DNA from: Spirochaetia bacterium
GTDB lineage: Bacteria > Spirochaetota > Spirochaetia > Treponematales > Breznakiellaceae
Direction: 5' to 3'
NCBI GenBank assembly: GCA_025997715.1
Contig: BNUY01000082.1
Location: forward strand, 1 to 13,478
Length of the DNA: 13,478 nt
The stretch's first letter is position 1. Each line of letters starts with the position of its first letter. The translations under genes were made by a program, and so were the position numbers. The notes below the pieces were generated by a model. It saw only the letters and a program-made list of their open reading frames with translations. It was not told the origin of the DNA and searched no databases. Positions 6,668-13,478 of the stretch are shown piece by piece.

Positions 6668-7305
6668 AACCCGACAATAGCCAATCCCACCTTTTCTGGG
6701 GAAACCACGCGCCCCTTTCCACCCTGGCCGCCGCCGCCCTTATGATCATGGCCACCGGCCGTTTGGCCTTTGCCCTTATCCTTGCCATAGCGCTTATCTG
6801 GGTTAACCTGTTGACCGTGCTGATAGTGAGTTTTGGAAGACCGATACTGCCCGGGAAGGGACGGGAACTCCTGTACGTGTTTCTGACCGGCTTTGCAGGC
6901 AGCCTGTTTCTCCTGCTCGTGCATGCTATCAATCCCTTTTTGGCCATGGAAATTACCTTTTTAATGGCGCTTACCCCCCTGTACGGCATCGGTTCCGGGA
7001 TATGCCGGAGGGTAGCGTCCCTTGAGCATGAGGATGCCCTGCTCAAAGCCTTTTTGGAAGCCCTGCTTTTAGGGGGTATCCTTGTCGGCCTGGCTTTGAT
7101 CCGGGAACCCCTGGGTTTTGGTTCTTTTTCGTTTCCTGGCGGACTGCAAGGCATACGGGTGTTGGATTTCTCCGGGGAACCGGGGTCCGCCGGAGCCTTC
7201 CCCCTGCGGATCATCGGCGGCGCCACCGGGGGCCTCCTGCTTCTGGGGTATGGGCTCAGTCTGTTCCGCCGCTTCAAAGCCCGGCGCCCGGGGGGGGAGG
7301 CATGA
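6664..7305 (+). CDS. rnfE: RnfE-like membrane subunit without the cluster cysteines
   Basis: This 213-aa multi-pass protein aligns by eye with the NqrD/RnfE side of the Rnf-Nqr family. It has an N-terminal FWGNHAP (compare LWKENPV), central membrane segments, LALIREPLGFGSF (about 143-155; compare AIREILGNGT) and a C-terminal hydrophobic end. In canonical RnfE the first helix carries LGLCPALA and the fourth VNCAILGRA, and these two Cys help bind a 2Fe-2S cluster shared with RnfA. Here the first site reads LAAAALM (21-27) with no Cys or Pro. The second reads GIGSGICRR (108-116), whose only Cys, C114, is about four residues displaced from the expected place. The start ATG 6664 overlaps the previous stop as ATGA, with a GGGAGAAG site just upstream. 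Confidence 0.82.
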   Translation: MKPDNSQSHLFWGNHAPLSTLAAAALMIMATGRLAFALILAIALIWVNLLTVLIVSFGRPILPGKGRELLYVFLTGFAGSLFLLLVHAINPFLAMEITFLMALTPLYGIGSGICRRVASLEHEDALLKAFLEALLLGGILVGLALIREPLGFGSFSFPGGLQGIRVLDFSGEPGSAGAFPLRIIGGATGGLLLLGYGLSLFRRFKARRPGGEA

Positions 7306-7952
7306 GTATCCTGGAAATTGCGGGCTCCCTTGGCGCCCTGGCGGTGTTTTCCGGCCTTTCATTGAACCTGCTGCTCCAGTTCGGCCTTGGTATCGGCGGA
7401 ATCATGGAATTGGTAGATCGGGACACCCGGGAAAAGCAGTGGGTCAGCCATTCCTCCCCCTATTGGCTCATCCTTTTTATTTCCCCCTTTGCGTTGTGGC
7501 TCTTTTTTACCTATGTGCTGCCCGCGCCGGCCTTTGGGTTTTTGGAATCATTCCTGTTCTTTCCGGCGGCCATGCTGGTTTCCGCCGTCCTGGAACTGGT
7601 ATTCTCCCAAATCAAAGGGGGATCTTTCAATCTCCGGAAGCTTGCCCTGGGTATCGGCGCAGATTCCGGCGGGCTGTTCCGGTATTCCGGTAACGGCATG
7701 GCGCTGGCCTCATTGTTTTTGACCCTTCGCCTGGCGGCTTCCGTGGCGGAAGCCCTGGTACTGAGCCTGGGCTTCTCCCTGGGCTGCCTTGGCGCTGCCC
7801 TGATCCTCCGGGAAATCAACCGGCGTTCCTCCCTGGAATCGGTACCCCGGAGCATTCGGGGGGCGCCGCTGACCCTCATATCCATGGGACTGCTTTCCCT
7901 GATTTTTTCCTCCGTATCGACTATCCTGCTCAGAGTTCTGGAGGTTTTTTAA
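7302..7952 (+). CDS. rnfA: RnfA-like membrane subunit without the cluster cysteines
   Basis: This 216-aa protein with about six hydrophobic segments fits the RnfA/NqrE position and plan. It shows NLLLQFGLGIGG near the N-terminus (compare VKFLGLCPFMG), SGNGMALASLFL in the middle (compare TTNCAVLGVALL), ALILREINRR (about 166-175; compare AAIRERL), and VPRSIRGAPLTLISMGLLSLIF at 181-202 (compare [22 protein letters not shown]). Both cysteines that help hold the RnfA-RnfE iron-sulfur cluster are replaced, by Gly/Ile near 30-31 and by Gly at 132 after the kept Asn 131. Its only Cys (162) is elsewhere. The ATG overlaps the rnfE stop as ATGA behind a G-rich Shine-Dalgarno stretch. No rnfB follows; the next gene starts 3 bp later. 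Confidence 0.8.
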   Translation: MSILEIAGSLGALAVFSGLSLNLLLQFGLGIGGIMELVDRDTREKQWVSHSSPYWLILFISPFALWLFFTYVLPAPAFGFLESFLFFPAAMLVSAVLELVFSQIKGGSFNLRKLALGIGADSGGLFRYSGNGMALASLFLTLRLAASVAEALVLSLGFSLGCLGAALILREINRRSSLESVPRSIRGAPLTLISMGLLSLIFSSVSTILLRVLEVF

Positions 7953-7955
7953 CGA

Positions 7956-9788
7956 ATGAACCACCGGGTGAGCATTATTCTGGGCTGCCATGGCCATATC
8001 CCCCAGGGGGCAGGGGATGATGCGGGTGAGCATATCTACGCCGCCCGGTTAAAACCCTTTATTCAAACCCTGCTCCGGTACCCGAAAATCCCTGCGGCGC
8101 TCCATTACTCCGGGGTACTCCTTACCTGGCTGGAGGCGCAGCACCCCGAATTGCTCATGGCCCTGGCGGATTTGATTTCCCGCAAGCAGGTGGAGATCCT
8201 GGGGGGCGGTTTTTATGAGCCCATGATGCCCCTGATCCCGCAAACGGATAAGATTGGTCAGATTGAAATGCTATCCGCCTATATCCGGAAGAAGTTCGGG
8301 AAACGGCCCCGGGGCTGCTGGATTCCCGAGGCGGCCTGGGAGCAGCAACTGGTGGGGGTCCTCCATACCTGCGATATGGGCTATACCTTTTTGGAGGAGC
8401 GGCACTTTATTGCCGCAGGGCTTTCCGGCGGCGCCCTGTATGCCCCCTGTATCAGTGAAAACCAGGGGAAGATCACCACCGTTTTCCCCCTCTCAGGTTC
8501 GTTACGGCAGAACTTTGCTTCCCATGAGCCGGGGGTAGTGCTGGATGGGCTTCTGCAAAAGTTCCCGGCAGTATCGGCGGCAATGCCCTCGGCGGCCTTA
8601 CTGACGGTTTTTCCGGAATACCTGTATACGGAGGATGCCGGGGAATCTCCGGAAACCAGTTACGGCCGGTTTTTTGAAGCCCTCTCCCGGTTTCAAGGTG
8701 ACCTGGAATACACCACCCCGGGAAAGCACTATAAAACCCTGGGGCGGCTGGGAAAAGCCTATTTTCCCGGCAATCCGGAACGGAAGTTCTTAATTGACTG
8801 CCCGGAGTCCAACGGCTTGTACACCAAGATGATGTTTACCCATGCCGGTATCAATCAACTGCGGGGGGATAAATCCCGGAAGCAGAACGCCCGGGGGGAA
8901 CTCTGGAAGGCCCAGGGCTACACCCTTTTTTCTGCGGCGGAAAGCGGCGGGATCAGCCGGGCGCCCCTGCGGAAAGCGGCGTACAAGGCCCTCCTGGAGG
9001 CGGAAAAGATATGCCGGAACCAGGGGAAGTTTACCCCCTCCCTCCTAGCCTTTGACGTTGACCTTGACGGCTGTGCGGAATACCTCTTCCAGGACCGGAA
9101 TATCAACTGTTACGTGCAGTGCACCGGGGCCAGTATCTTTGAGCTTGATTACCTCCCCAAAACCTGGAATTATCTGGACACCTTTGCCGGGGAAGGCCGG
9201 AAGCGGACCGCCTTTGCGGATCACCTGACCCCCCCTGAGTATTCCCTGAGGGACGCTCTCGGTGAATCCCGGGATACCCGGTTCTGCGGCGCGGAAGCCT
9301 ACGAACTGGTGGACATGGATCGCTCCCATGGCAGGGCTTGTTTTCGTCTGCCGGCCCGAAGCGGCTCCGGCGACAGCCCTTACCTGGACGCCATTGAGAT
9401 TGAAAAGCAGTACCTCCTGAAGCGGGATACCCTCAGCGTGCACTACACCCTGAGAAACTGCGGCGCAGAGCCCGCAGCCTTTAAGTTTATTCCCCGGATA
9501 GATCTTTCCTTCTCAGACGACGGGGAGGATCAACTCAAGGTGTTCCGGGGGACCGGGGAGGCGGAGATACACACTATCCGGGGCATTGAGTTCCGGGATA
9601 TAAAAAACGAGCTTACCCTGAGCCTTAGCGCGGACCGGGATTTTGACGGCTGGATAGTGCCCATCCGTACCGGTTCCCCGGCAGGGGAAATGCAATACCA
9701 GTCAACCTGCCTTATGCCGGTAATGAGCCTTACTTTGGCCCCGGGGGAACGGTGGGAAACCGAGTTTATGCTGGGGATTGCGCATTAA
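7956..9788 (+). CDS. GH57-type alpha-glucanotransferase/amylase-like protein
   Basis: This 610-aa protein has the architecture of GH57 4-alpha-glucanotransferases: an N-terminal catalytic barrel, a DUF1925-like helical part and a DUF1926-like beta-sandwich. Family marks are HGHIP (12-16, for the usual HxHQP), GGGFYEPMMP (83-92) and GCWIPEAAWE (120-129), where Glu125 aligns with the nucleophile of WLTERVWEP. Others are ESNGLYTKMMF (284-294), RGELWKAQ (313-320), AFDVDLDG (365-372) and FELDYLPKTWNYLDT (395-409). The region with the catalytic Asp (HDDGEKFG) appears here as VFPEYLYTED (218-227), with no Asp at that position, so activity may be altered or lost. No signal peptide is seen, suggesting a cytoplasmic protein acting on glycogen-like glucans if active. 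GGAGGT at 7940-7945 precedes the ATG. The gene is 3 bp behind rnfA and probably ends the operon. Confidence 0.85.
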   Translation: MNHRVSIILGCHGHIPQGAGDDAGEHIYAARLKPFIQTLLRYPKIPAALHYSGVLLTWLEAQHPELLMALADLISRKQVEILGGGFYEPMMPLIPQTDKIGQIEMLSAYIRKKFGKRPRGCWIPEAAWEQQLVGVLHTCDMGYTFLEERHFIAAGLSGGALYAPCISENQGKITTVFPLSGSLRQNFASHEPGVVLDGLLQKFPAVSAAMPSAALLTVFPEYLYTEDAGESPETSYGRFFEALSRFQGDLEYTTPGKHYKTLGRLGKAYFPGNPERKFLIDCPESNGLYTKMMFTHAGINQLRGDKSRKQNARGELWKAQGYTLFSAAESGGISRAPLRKAAYKALLEAEKICRNQGKFTPSLLAFDVDLDGCAEYLFQDRNINCYVQCTGASIFELDYLPKTWNYLDTFAGEGRKRTAFADHLTPPEYSLRDALGESRDTRFCGAEAYELVDMDRSHGRACFRLPARSGSGDSPYLDAIEIEKQYLLKRDTLSVHYTLRNCGAEPAAFKFIPRIDLSFSDDGEDQLKVFRGTGEAEIHTIRGIEFRDIKNELTLSLSADRDFDGWIVPIRTGSPAGEMQYQSTCLMPVMSLTLAPGERWETEFMLGIAH

Positions 9789-9807
9789 AAGAGAATATTT
9801 CGTCCCC

Positions 9808-9835
9808 TTGTAAAATCCCTCCTTTTTACTATAGT
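9808..9835 (+). promoter_or_regulatory. Promoter directly before metG
   Basis: TTGTAA (9808-9813) and TATAGT (9830-9835, 5 of 6 matches) are separated by 16 bp in the 55-bp A/T-richer gap after the GH57-like gene. A start near 9842 would leave almost no 5' leader before ATG 9844, and no Shine-Dalgarno sequence is present. No terminator hairpin for the upstream operon is visible in this gap. Confidence 0.6.
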
Positions 9836-9843
9836 ATGACCCT

Positions 9844-12183
9844 ATGAAGCGACGATTGATTACCTCCGCCTTACCCTATGTGAACAATGTCCCCCACCTG
9901 GGTAACCTTATCCAGGTCCTTTCCGCCGACGCCTTTGCCCGGTTCTGCCGACTCCGGGGCTATGATACCCTCTATATATGCGGCACCGACGAATACGGCA
10001 CCGCCACGGAAAACCGGGCTGCCGAGGAGGGGATAAGCCCCCGGGAACTCTGCGACCGCTACTACGCTATCCACGCGGAGATCTACCGCTGGTTCAATAT
10101 CGGCTTTGACAAGTTTGGACGGACCTCCACGCCCATCCAGACCGAAATCACCCAGGGGCTCTTCAAAAAGCTGGACGCCAATGGCTATATCACCGAGCAG
10201 ACCATTGAGCAGCTCCATTGCGGGCACTGCGACCGTTTCCTGGCGGATAGGTATGTGCGGGGTACCTGCCCTCACTGCGGGTCCGTCGATGCACGGGGGG
10301 ATCAGTGCGAAGCCTGCGGAAAGCTGCTGGACCCCACGGATTTGAAGGAGCCTCGCTGTTCCGCCTGCGGTTCCACACCGGTATTAAAGTCCACCAAACA
10401 TCTCTATATTAACCTGCCCAAGCTCAAGGACCGGCTGGAAGTCTGGATCAAGGAGGCTTCGGTCAAGGGCTTTTGGGCCAATAACGCCGTGCAGATGACC
10501 CAGGCGTGGATTCGGGACGGCCTCCGGGAACGGGCTATTACCCGTGACCTCAAGTGGGGCATCCCGGTGCCCAAGCCGGGCTACGAAAACAAGGTCTTTT
10601 ATGTCTGGTTCGACGCCCCCATCGGCTATATCTCCATCACCGGAAACCTGGGGGCGGAGACGACTGATTGGCACGCCTTTGTGGACAACTGGTGGAAGAA
10701 CCCCGATGAGGTAGAACTGTACCAGTTCATCGGTAAGGACAATATTCCCTTCCACACGGTGATCTTCCCGTCGACTCTCCTCGGAAGCGGGGAGAACTGG
10801 ACCATGCTTCACCACATGTCCAGTACGGAATACCTCAACTACGAAAGCGGGAAATTTTCCAAGACCCGCGGGGTGGGGGTTTTTGGCACCGACGTGATGG
10901 AAACCGGGATCGACGCCGATGTGTGGCGCTTTTACATTTTCTACAACCGCCCGGAAAAGGCGGATGCCCTCTTTACCTGGAAGGATTTCCAGGAAAAGGT
11001 TAACGGGGAGCTGATCGGTAATCTGGGCAACCTGGTAAACCGCACCCTGTCCTTCGTGACCCGCTACTACGGCGGAAAGGTGCCGGGCACTAATTCTGAA
11101 AATACTGCTTTCTGGGATACGGTCCGCACATTCGAGGCGGACATTGCGGAAAAGCTGGAGCGGGCGGATTTGCGGGATGCGTTCCGGGCCATCTTCGAGC
11201 TGTCATCCTTTGCCAACAAGACCTTCCAGGACGGTGAACCCTGGCGGCGAAGAAAGGGCGAAAACGGCGACACCGAGGGCCCGGCGGCGGCGGAAGCCCT
11301 GATCCGGGACCTCTGCCATGTGGTCCGGGACATCGCCGTGATGATTGAGCCCTATATGCCCCGGGCGGCGGAACGGATTGCCGCTTTCTTCGGCTTGGGC
11401 AAACTTACCTGGGATGCTATTGGTCACGGACCTACTGCGTCCGCCGATGGGGGGCTCCATGAAGTGGTACGGAGCGAGGTCCTCTTTACCAAGCTGGAGG
11501 ATGACCTGATAGCGGAACTGCGGGAACGGTATTCCGGGAGCCAGAAGGAGCGCATGGCTGTTGGCCAAATTGCCCTTGGCCAAGATACTGCCCCTGTGCC
11601 CAAGCCGCGAACCGAAGGTCCGATGCCCGTACCGGAGCCGTCGGCGATACCCCAGGCGGAACTGCCCGCCGCGTTTGCCAAAACCCTGGATCTCCGGGTT
11701 GCGGAAATCGTCAAGATAGAACGCCATCCCAAGGCGGATAAGCTTTACATAGAAACCCTGAATATAGCGAACACCGAAGGTGTTTTGGAAGAACGGGTCA
11801 TCGTTTCCGGGCTGGTTCCCTTCTATAAGGAGGATGAACTCCTGCACAAGCACATCATCGCGGCTTACAACCTCAAGCCTGCCAAGCTCCGGGGGGTGGA
11901 AAGCCGGGGCATGCTCCTGGCCGCTTCCGATAAAGACGCAGAGGGCAATGAACGGGTGGAGGTCTTGGACGCCGGGGATATTCCCACGGGAACCCGTATC
12001 GGCATTGAAGGTTTAGAGCTTCCCGAAGCGGCAGACCTAAACCCGGGAGAAATCACCATCGATACCTTTTTTACCATACCCATCCTGGTTAGTGATCACC
12101 GTGTTTGTGTGGGCGGCAAGGCCCTGCTGGCGGGGGACGTTCCCCTGAGGACAAAGATCATCTCCTCCGGTGAGGTTCACTGA
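9844..12183 (+). CDS. metG: Methionyl-tRNA synthetase
   Basis: MetG charges initiator and elongator tRNA-Met with methionine, using ATP. This 779-aa class I synthetase starts TSALPYVNNVPHLGN, giving the HIGH-type motif HLGN at 18-21. It has a KMSKS-type loop KFSKT at 337-341. The connective-peptide zinc knuckles show four Cys pairs (126/129, 142/145, 155/158, 172/175). Core features such as GTDEYGTATE and YVWFDAPIGY are present, and an anticodon-binding helical domain follows. From about 615 there is a C-terminal EMAPII-like tRNA-binding OB domain (LDLRVAEIVKIERHPKADKL) that helps dimerisation and tRNA binding. The protein continues for about 70 residues past this domain (ITIDTFFTIPILVSDHRVCV), an extension whose role I do not know. 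The ATG follows a strong -10 box so closely that the mRNA is probably leaderless. Confidence 0.97.
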   Translation: MKRRLITSALPYVNNVPHLGNLIQVLSADAFARFCRLRGYDTLYICGTDEYGTATENRAAEEGISPRELCDRYYAIHAEIYRWFNIGFDKFGRTSTPIQTEITQGLFKKLDANGYITEQTIEQLHCGHCDRFLADRYVRGTCPHCGSVDARGDQCEACGKLLDPTDLKEPRCSACGSTPVLKSTKHLYINLPKLKDRLEVWIKEASVKGFWANNAVQMTQAWIRDGLRERAITRDLKWGIPVPKPGYENKVFYVWFDAPIGYISITGNLGAETTDWHAFVDNWWKNPDEVELYQFIGKDNIPFHTVIFPSTLLGSGENWTMLHHMSSTEYLNYESGKFSKTRGVGVFGTDVMETGIDADVWRFYIFYNRPEKADALFTWKDFQEKVNGELIGNLGNLVNRTLSFVTRYYGGKVPGTNSENTAFWDTVRTFEADIAEKLERADLRDAFRAIFELSSFANKTFQDGEPWRRRKGENGDTEGPAAAEALIRDLCHVVRDIAVMIEPYMPRAAERIAAFFGLGKLTWDAIGHGPTASADGGLHEVVRSEVLFTKLEDDLIAELRERYSGSQKERMAVGQIALGQDTAPVPKPRTEGPMPVPEPSAIPQAELPAAFAKTLDLRVAEIVKIERHPKADKLYIETLNIANTEGVLEERVIVSGLVPFYKEDELLHKHIIAAYNLKPAKLRGVESRGMLLAASDKDAEGNERVEVLDAGDIPTGTRIGIEGLELPEAADLNPGEITIDTFFTIPILVSDHRVCVGGKALLAGDVPLRTKIISSGEVH

Positions 12184-13370
12184 TGTCCTCTGCCCCGGAA
12201 GAACCTTCCTGGCGATACCGGGGGATCATTCCCGCAGATATCACCCGGTGCGATGAGGCGGCGTCCTTCCTGCAATCGGGGTTTTGGGGCAGCTTCAAGG
12301 CCCGGTTCGGCTGGAATGCCCGGGCTTTCCTGGTTGGGTGGGATTGCAGCGGCGTCCCGGTTGAGCGGCCCCTTCTGGTGATACGGCGACCCCTGGCCTT
12401 TGGGTTTTCCTTTGCCTACGTGCCCTGGGGACCGGAATTGCCGGGGGATACGGATGATGCGAAACGAAATGAATTTCTCCGGGAACTTGCGGAGGCGCTT
12501 CAGGCACTTCTGCCGGAGAATACCGCCTTTATCCGGTTCGATCCCCCCTGGTATACGACCGGGGCGGAAACACCGGCTCCCCCCATCTATCCCCCCTTCT
12601 CCCGTTCCGCCGCGGATGTCCAGCCCCCGGATACGGTGCTGGTGGACCTGCGCCCCGCCGAAGAGGATATTCTTAAACAGATGAAATCCACCTGGCGCCA
12701 CAACATCAGGCTGGCGGAAAAACGGGGAGTGCGGGTTTGGTATACCGGGGCGGAGGGCTTAGAAATCTTTTATGACCTCTTCCGGGAGACCGCCAGGCGG
12801 GACGGCATACGAATCCATAGCATCGAATACTATCAAATCCTGTTTGCCCATTGCGCCGAATATCCCGGCCAGGAACTCCGGCTTTATTTAGCGGAACACG
12901 AAGAAGCCGAAGGCTCCCGGAAAACCCTGGCGGCGATTATTGTGCTTTTTCGCAAAAATGTGGCGACCTACCTGTACGGCGCTTCCTCCAATGAGGACCG
13001 CAACCTTATGCCCGGCTATGCCCTCCAATGGAAAGCAATGACTGATGCCAAAGCCGCGGGCTGTACCCAATACGACCTTTTCGGCATACCTCCCAATGCG
13101 GCCCCGAATCACCCCATGGCGGGGCTTTACCGCTTTAAGACTGGTTTTGGCGGAACTATCATCCATCGTCCCGGTAGTTGGGACTTTACCTATAAGCCCC
13201 TGGCATGGCGGCTCTTCAGCGTTGCGGAGGCCCTGCGGAAGGGAATGCGGACGCTGAAAAAAATCCGCAAGCCCGACAGGCTTCTGGGAGGCAGCAATTC
13301 CAAATTAGGAAAAACCACCGACCACACGGACCACACGGATAGAAGAAGAAAAACCGCAAAGATACTATGA
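12183..13370 (+). CDS. FemAB/MurM-type peptidoglycan bridge aminoacyltransferase
   Basis: This 395-aa protein resembles FemX/FemAB/MurM proteins, which use aminoacyl-tRNA to add amino acids to the lipid II stem peptide in the cytoplasm. Support comes from two GNAT-like halves: FWGSFKARFGWNARAF (34-49), FAYVPWGPEL (77-86) and MKSTWRHNIRLAEKRGV (167-183) in the first; TYLYGASSNEDRNLMPGYAL (262-281) with YDLFGIPP (297-304) and LYRFKTGFGG (315-324) in the second. The start codon shares a base with the metG stop (TGATG), so the two genes are co-transcribed. Linking two tRNA-related enzymes is plausible but may be incidental. The last 20 or so residues (TTDHTDHTDRRRKTAKIL) are encoded by a tandem repeat and do not look like part of the domain. 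Which amino acid is added cannot be told. Confidence 0.85.
   Translation: MSSAPEEPSWRYRGIIPADITRCDEAASFLQSGFWGSFKARFGWNARAFLVGWDCSGVPVERPLLVIRRPLAFGFSFAYVPWGPELPGDTDDAKRNEFLRELAEALQALLPENTAFIRFDPPWYTTGAETPAPPIYPPFSRSAADVQPPDTVLVDLRPAEEDILKQMKSTWRHNIRLAEKRGVRVWYTGAEGLEIFYDLFRETARRDGIRIHSIEYYQILFAHCAEYPGQELRLYLAEHEEAEGSRKTLAAIIVLFRKNVATYLYGASSNEDRNLMPGYALQWKAMTDAKAAGCTQYDLFGIPPNAAPNHPMAGLYRFKTGFGGTIIHRPGSWDFTYKPLAWRLFSVAEALRKGMRTLKKIRKPDRLLGGSNSKLGKTTDHTDHTDRRRKTAKIL
13314..13338 (+). repeat. 9-bp tandem repeat (ACCACACGG) at the femAB-like 3' end
   Basis: Two perfect ACCACACGG units (13321-13329, 13330-13338) follow a shortened one (ACCACCG, 13314-13320). A purine-rich AGAAGAAGAAAAACCGC stretch comes after. 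Read in frame the units give Thr-Asp-His repeats, so the repeat forms the tail of the preceding protein and its stop lies beyond. Repeats of this kind are usually intergenic and often read as spurious TDH-rich protein ends, which suggests invasion of the gene's 3' end. Confidence 0.75.
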
Positions 13371-13390
13371 TTTCAAATATCGGGAAAAGT

Positions 13391-13478
13391 GGTACTCTGG
13401 TCTGACGGGGCCAGGGAGCCGGTGGCAGGCAGTTCGGCGCCGTGAGGAAGTCCGGGAGACCGGGTGAACCTCGACGCA
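13391..13478 (+). ncRNA. Possible 5' end of RNase P RNA (cut by window edge)
   Basis: The 108 bases after the femAB-like stop have no reading frame of note and look structured. GAGGAAGTCCGGG (13444-13456) resembles the conserved GAGGAAAGTCCGGGC core of bacterial RNase P RNA. It is preceded by a possible small hairpin (CGGTG 13419-13423 with CGCCG 13438-13442) and CCAGGGAGCC, in the order expected for P1, P3 and the P4 5' strand. Against this, one core A is missing, and the following bases do not show the usual GGTAACGCC-like segment. The start coordinate is approximate. Another structured RNA or chance similarity remains possible. Confidence 0.3.

Noticed and set aside
6516..7277. 253-aa reading frame on the - strand opposite rnfE
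   Set aside because: It is rich in Arg/Pro/Ser from GC bias and lies fully antisense to a conserved gene; it is a shadow.
3819..7952. Na+-translocating NADH:quinone reductase (Nqr)
   Set aside because: The order C-D-G-E-A and an RnfC with two 4Fe-4S motifs fit Rnf; there is no NqrF-like FAD/2Fe-2S subunit.
9836..9847. Four-codon upstream frame (ATG ACC CTA TGA) overlapping the metG start
   Set aside because: Its ATG lies upstream of the predicted transcription start, so it would probably not be in the mRNA.
11203..11853. 216-aa reading frame on the - strand inside metG
   Set aside because: It is antisense to conserved MetG sequence and has no RBS or recognisable domain.

Overview
The window is a dense, GC-rich bacterial stretch with every gene on the + strand. 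The MetG type, the FemAB-like ligase and the Rnf-type cluster all fit a spirochete, most likely a Treponema-like lineage. This assignment rests on recalled family resemblance, not on a search.

Layout. (1) 1-1530 is the 3' part of a hybrid sensor histidine kinase (HisKA, HATPase, two receiver domains). (2) 1528-1853 has no credible gene. It holds two elements of about 135 bp, inverted relative to each other, each a long hairpin with nested stems. The stems differ between copies but stay self-complementary, while the segments between the stems are conserved. (3) A TTGACA promoter at 1854 starts a tightly packed run of eight genes to 9788: a divergent-PAP2 membrane protein, an unrecognised 478-aa membrane protein, five genes in rnfC-D-G-E-A order, and a GH57-like protein. 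Most neighbours overlap by 4 to 14 nt, so this looks like one translationally coupled operon. (4) A second promoter at 9808-9835 lies almost on top of the metG start codon. metG is followed, with a 1-nt overlap, by a FemAB/MurM-type aminoacyltransferase gene whose 3' end runs into a 9-bp tandem repeat. (5) 13391-13478 holds structured, non-coding-looking sequence with partial resemblance to the 5' end of RNase P RNA.

The main point of interest is the Rnf-like cluster. Fold-level similarity to RnfC, RnfD, RnfE and RnfA is clear, but the expected cofactor sites are missing almost everywhere. RnfC has lost the glycine-rich flavin/NADH loop but keeps two 4Fe-4S motifs. RnfD lacks the flavinylated-threonine motif. 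The protein in the RnfG slot is short and has no SGAT-type motif. RnfE and RnfA lack the four membrane cysteines that hold the inter-subunit iron-sulfur cluster. rnfB is not in the cluster. The genes are intact and tightly coupled, so this does not look like decay. My inference is a repurposed Rnf-derived membrane complex, perhaps with the 478-aa protein as an extra subunit.
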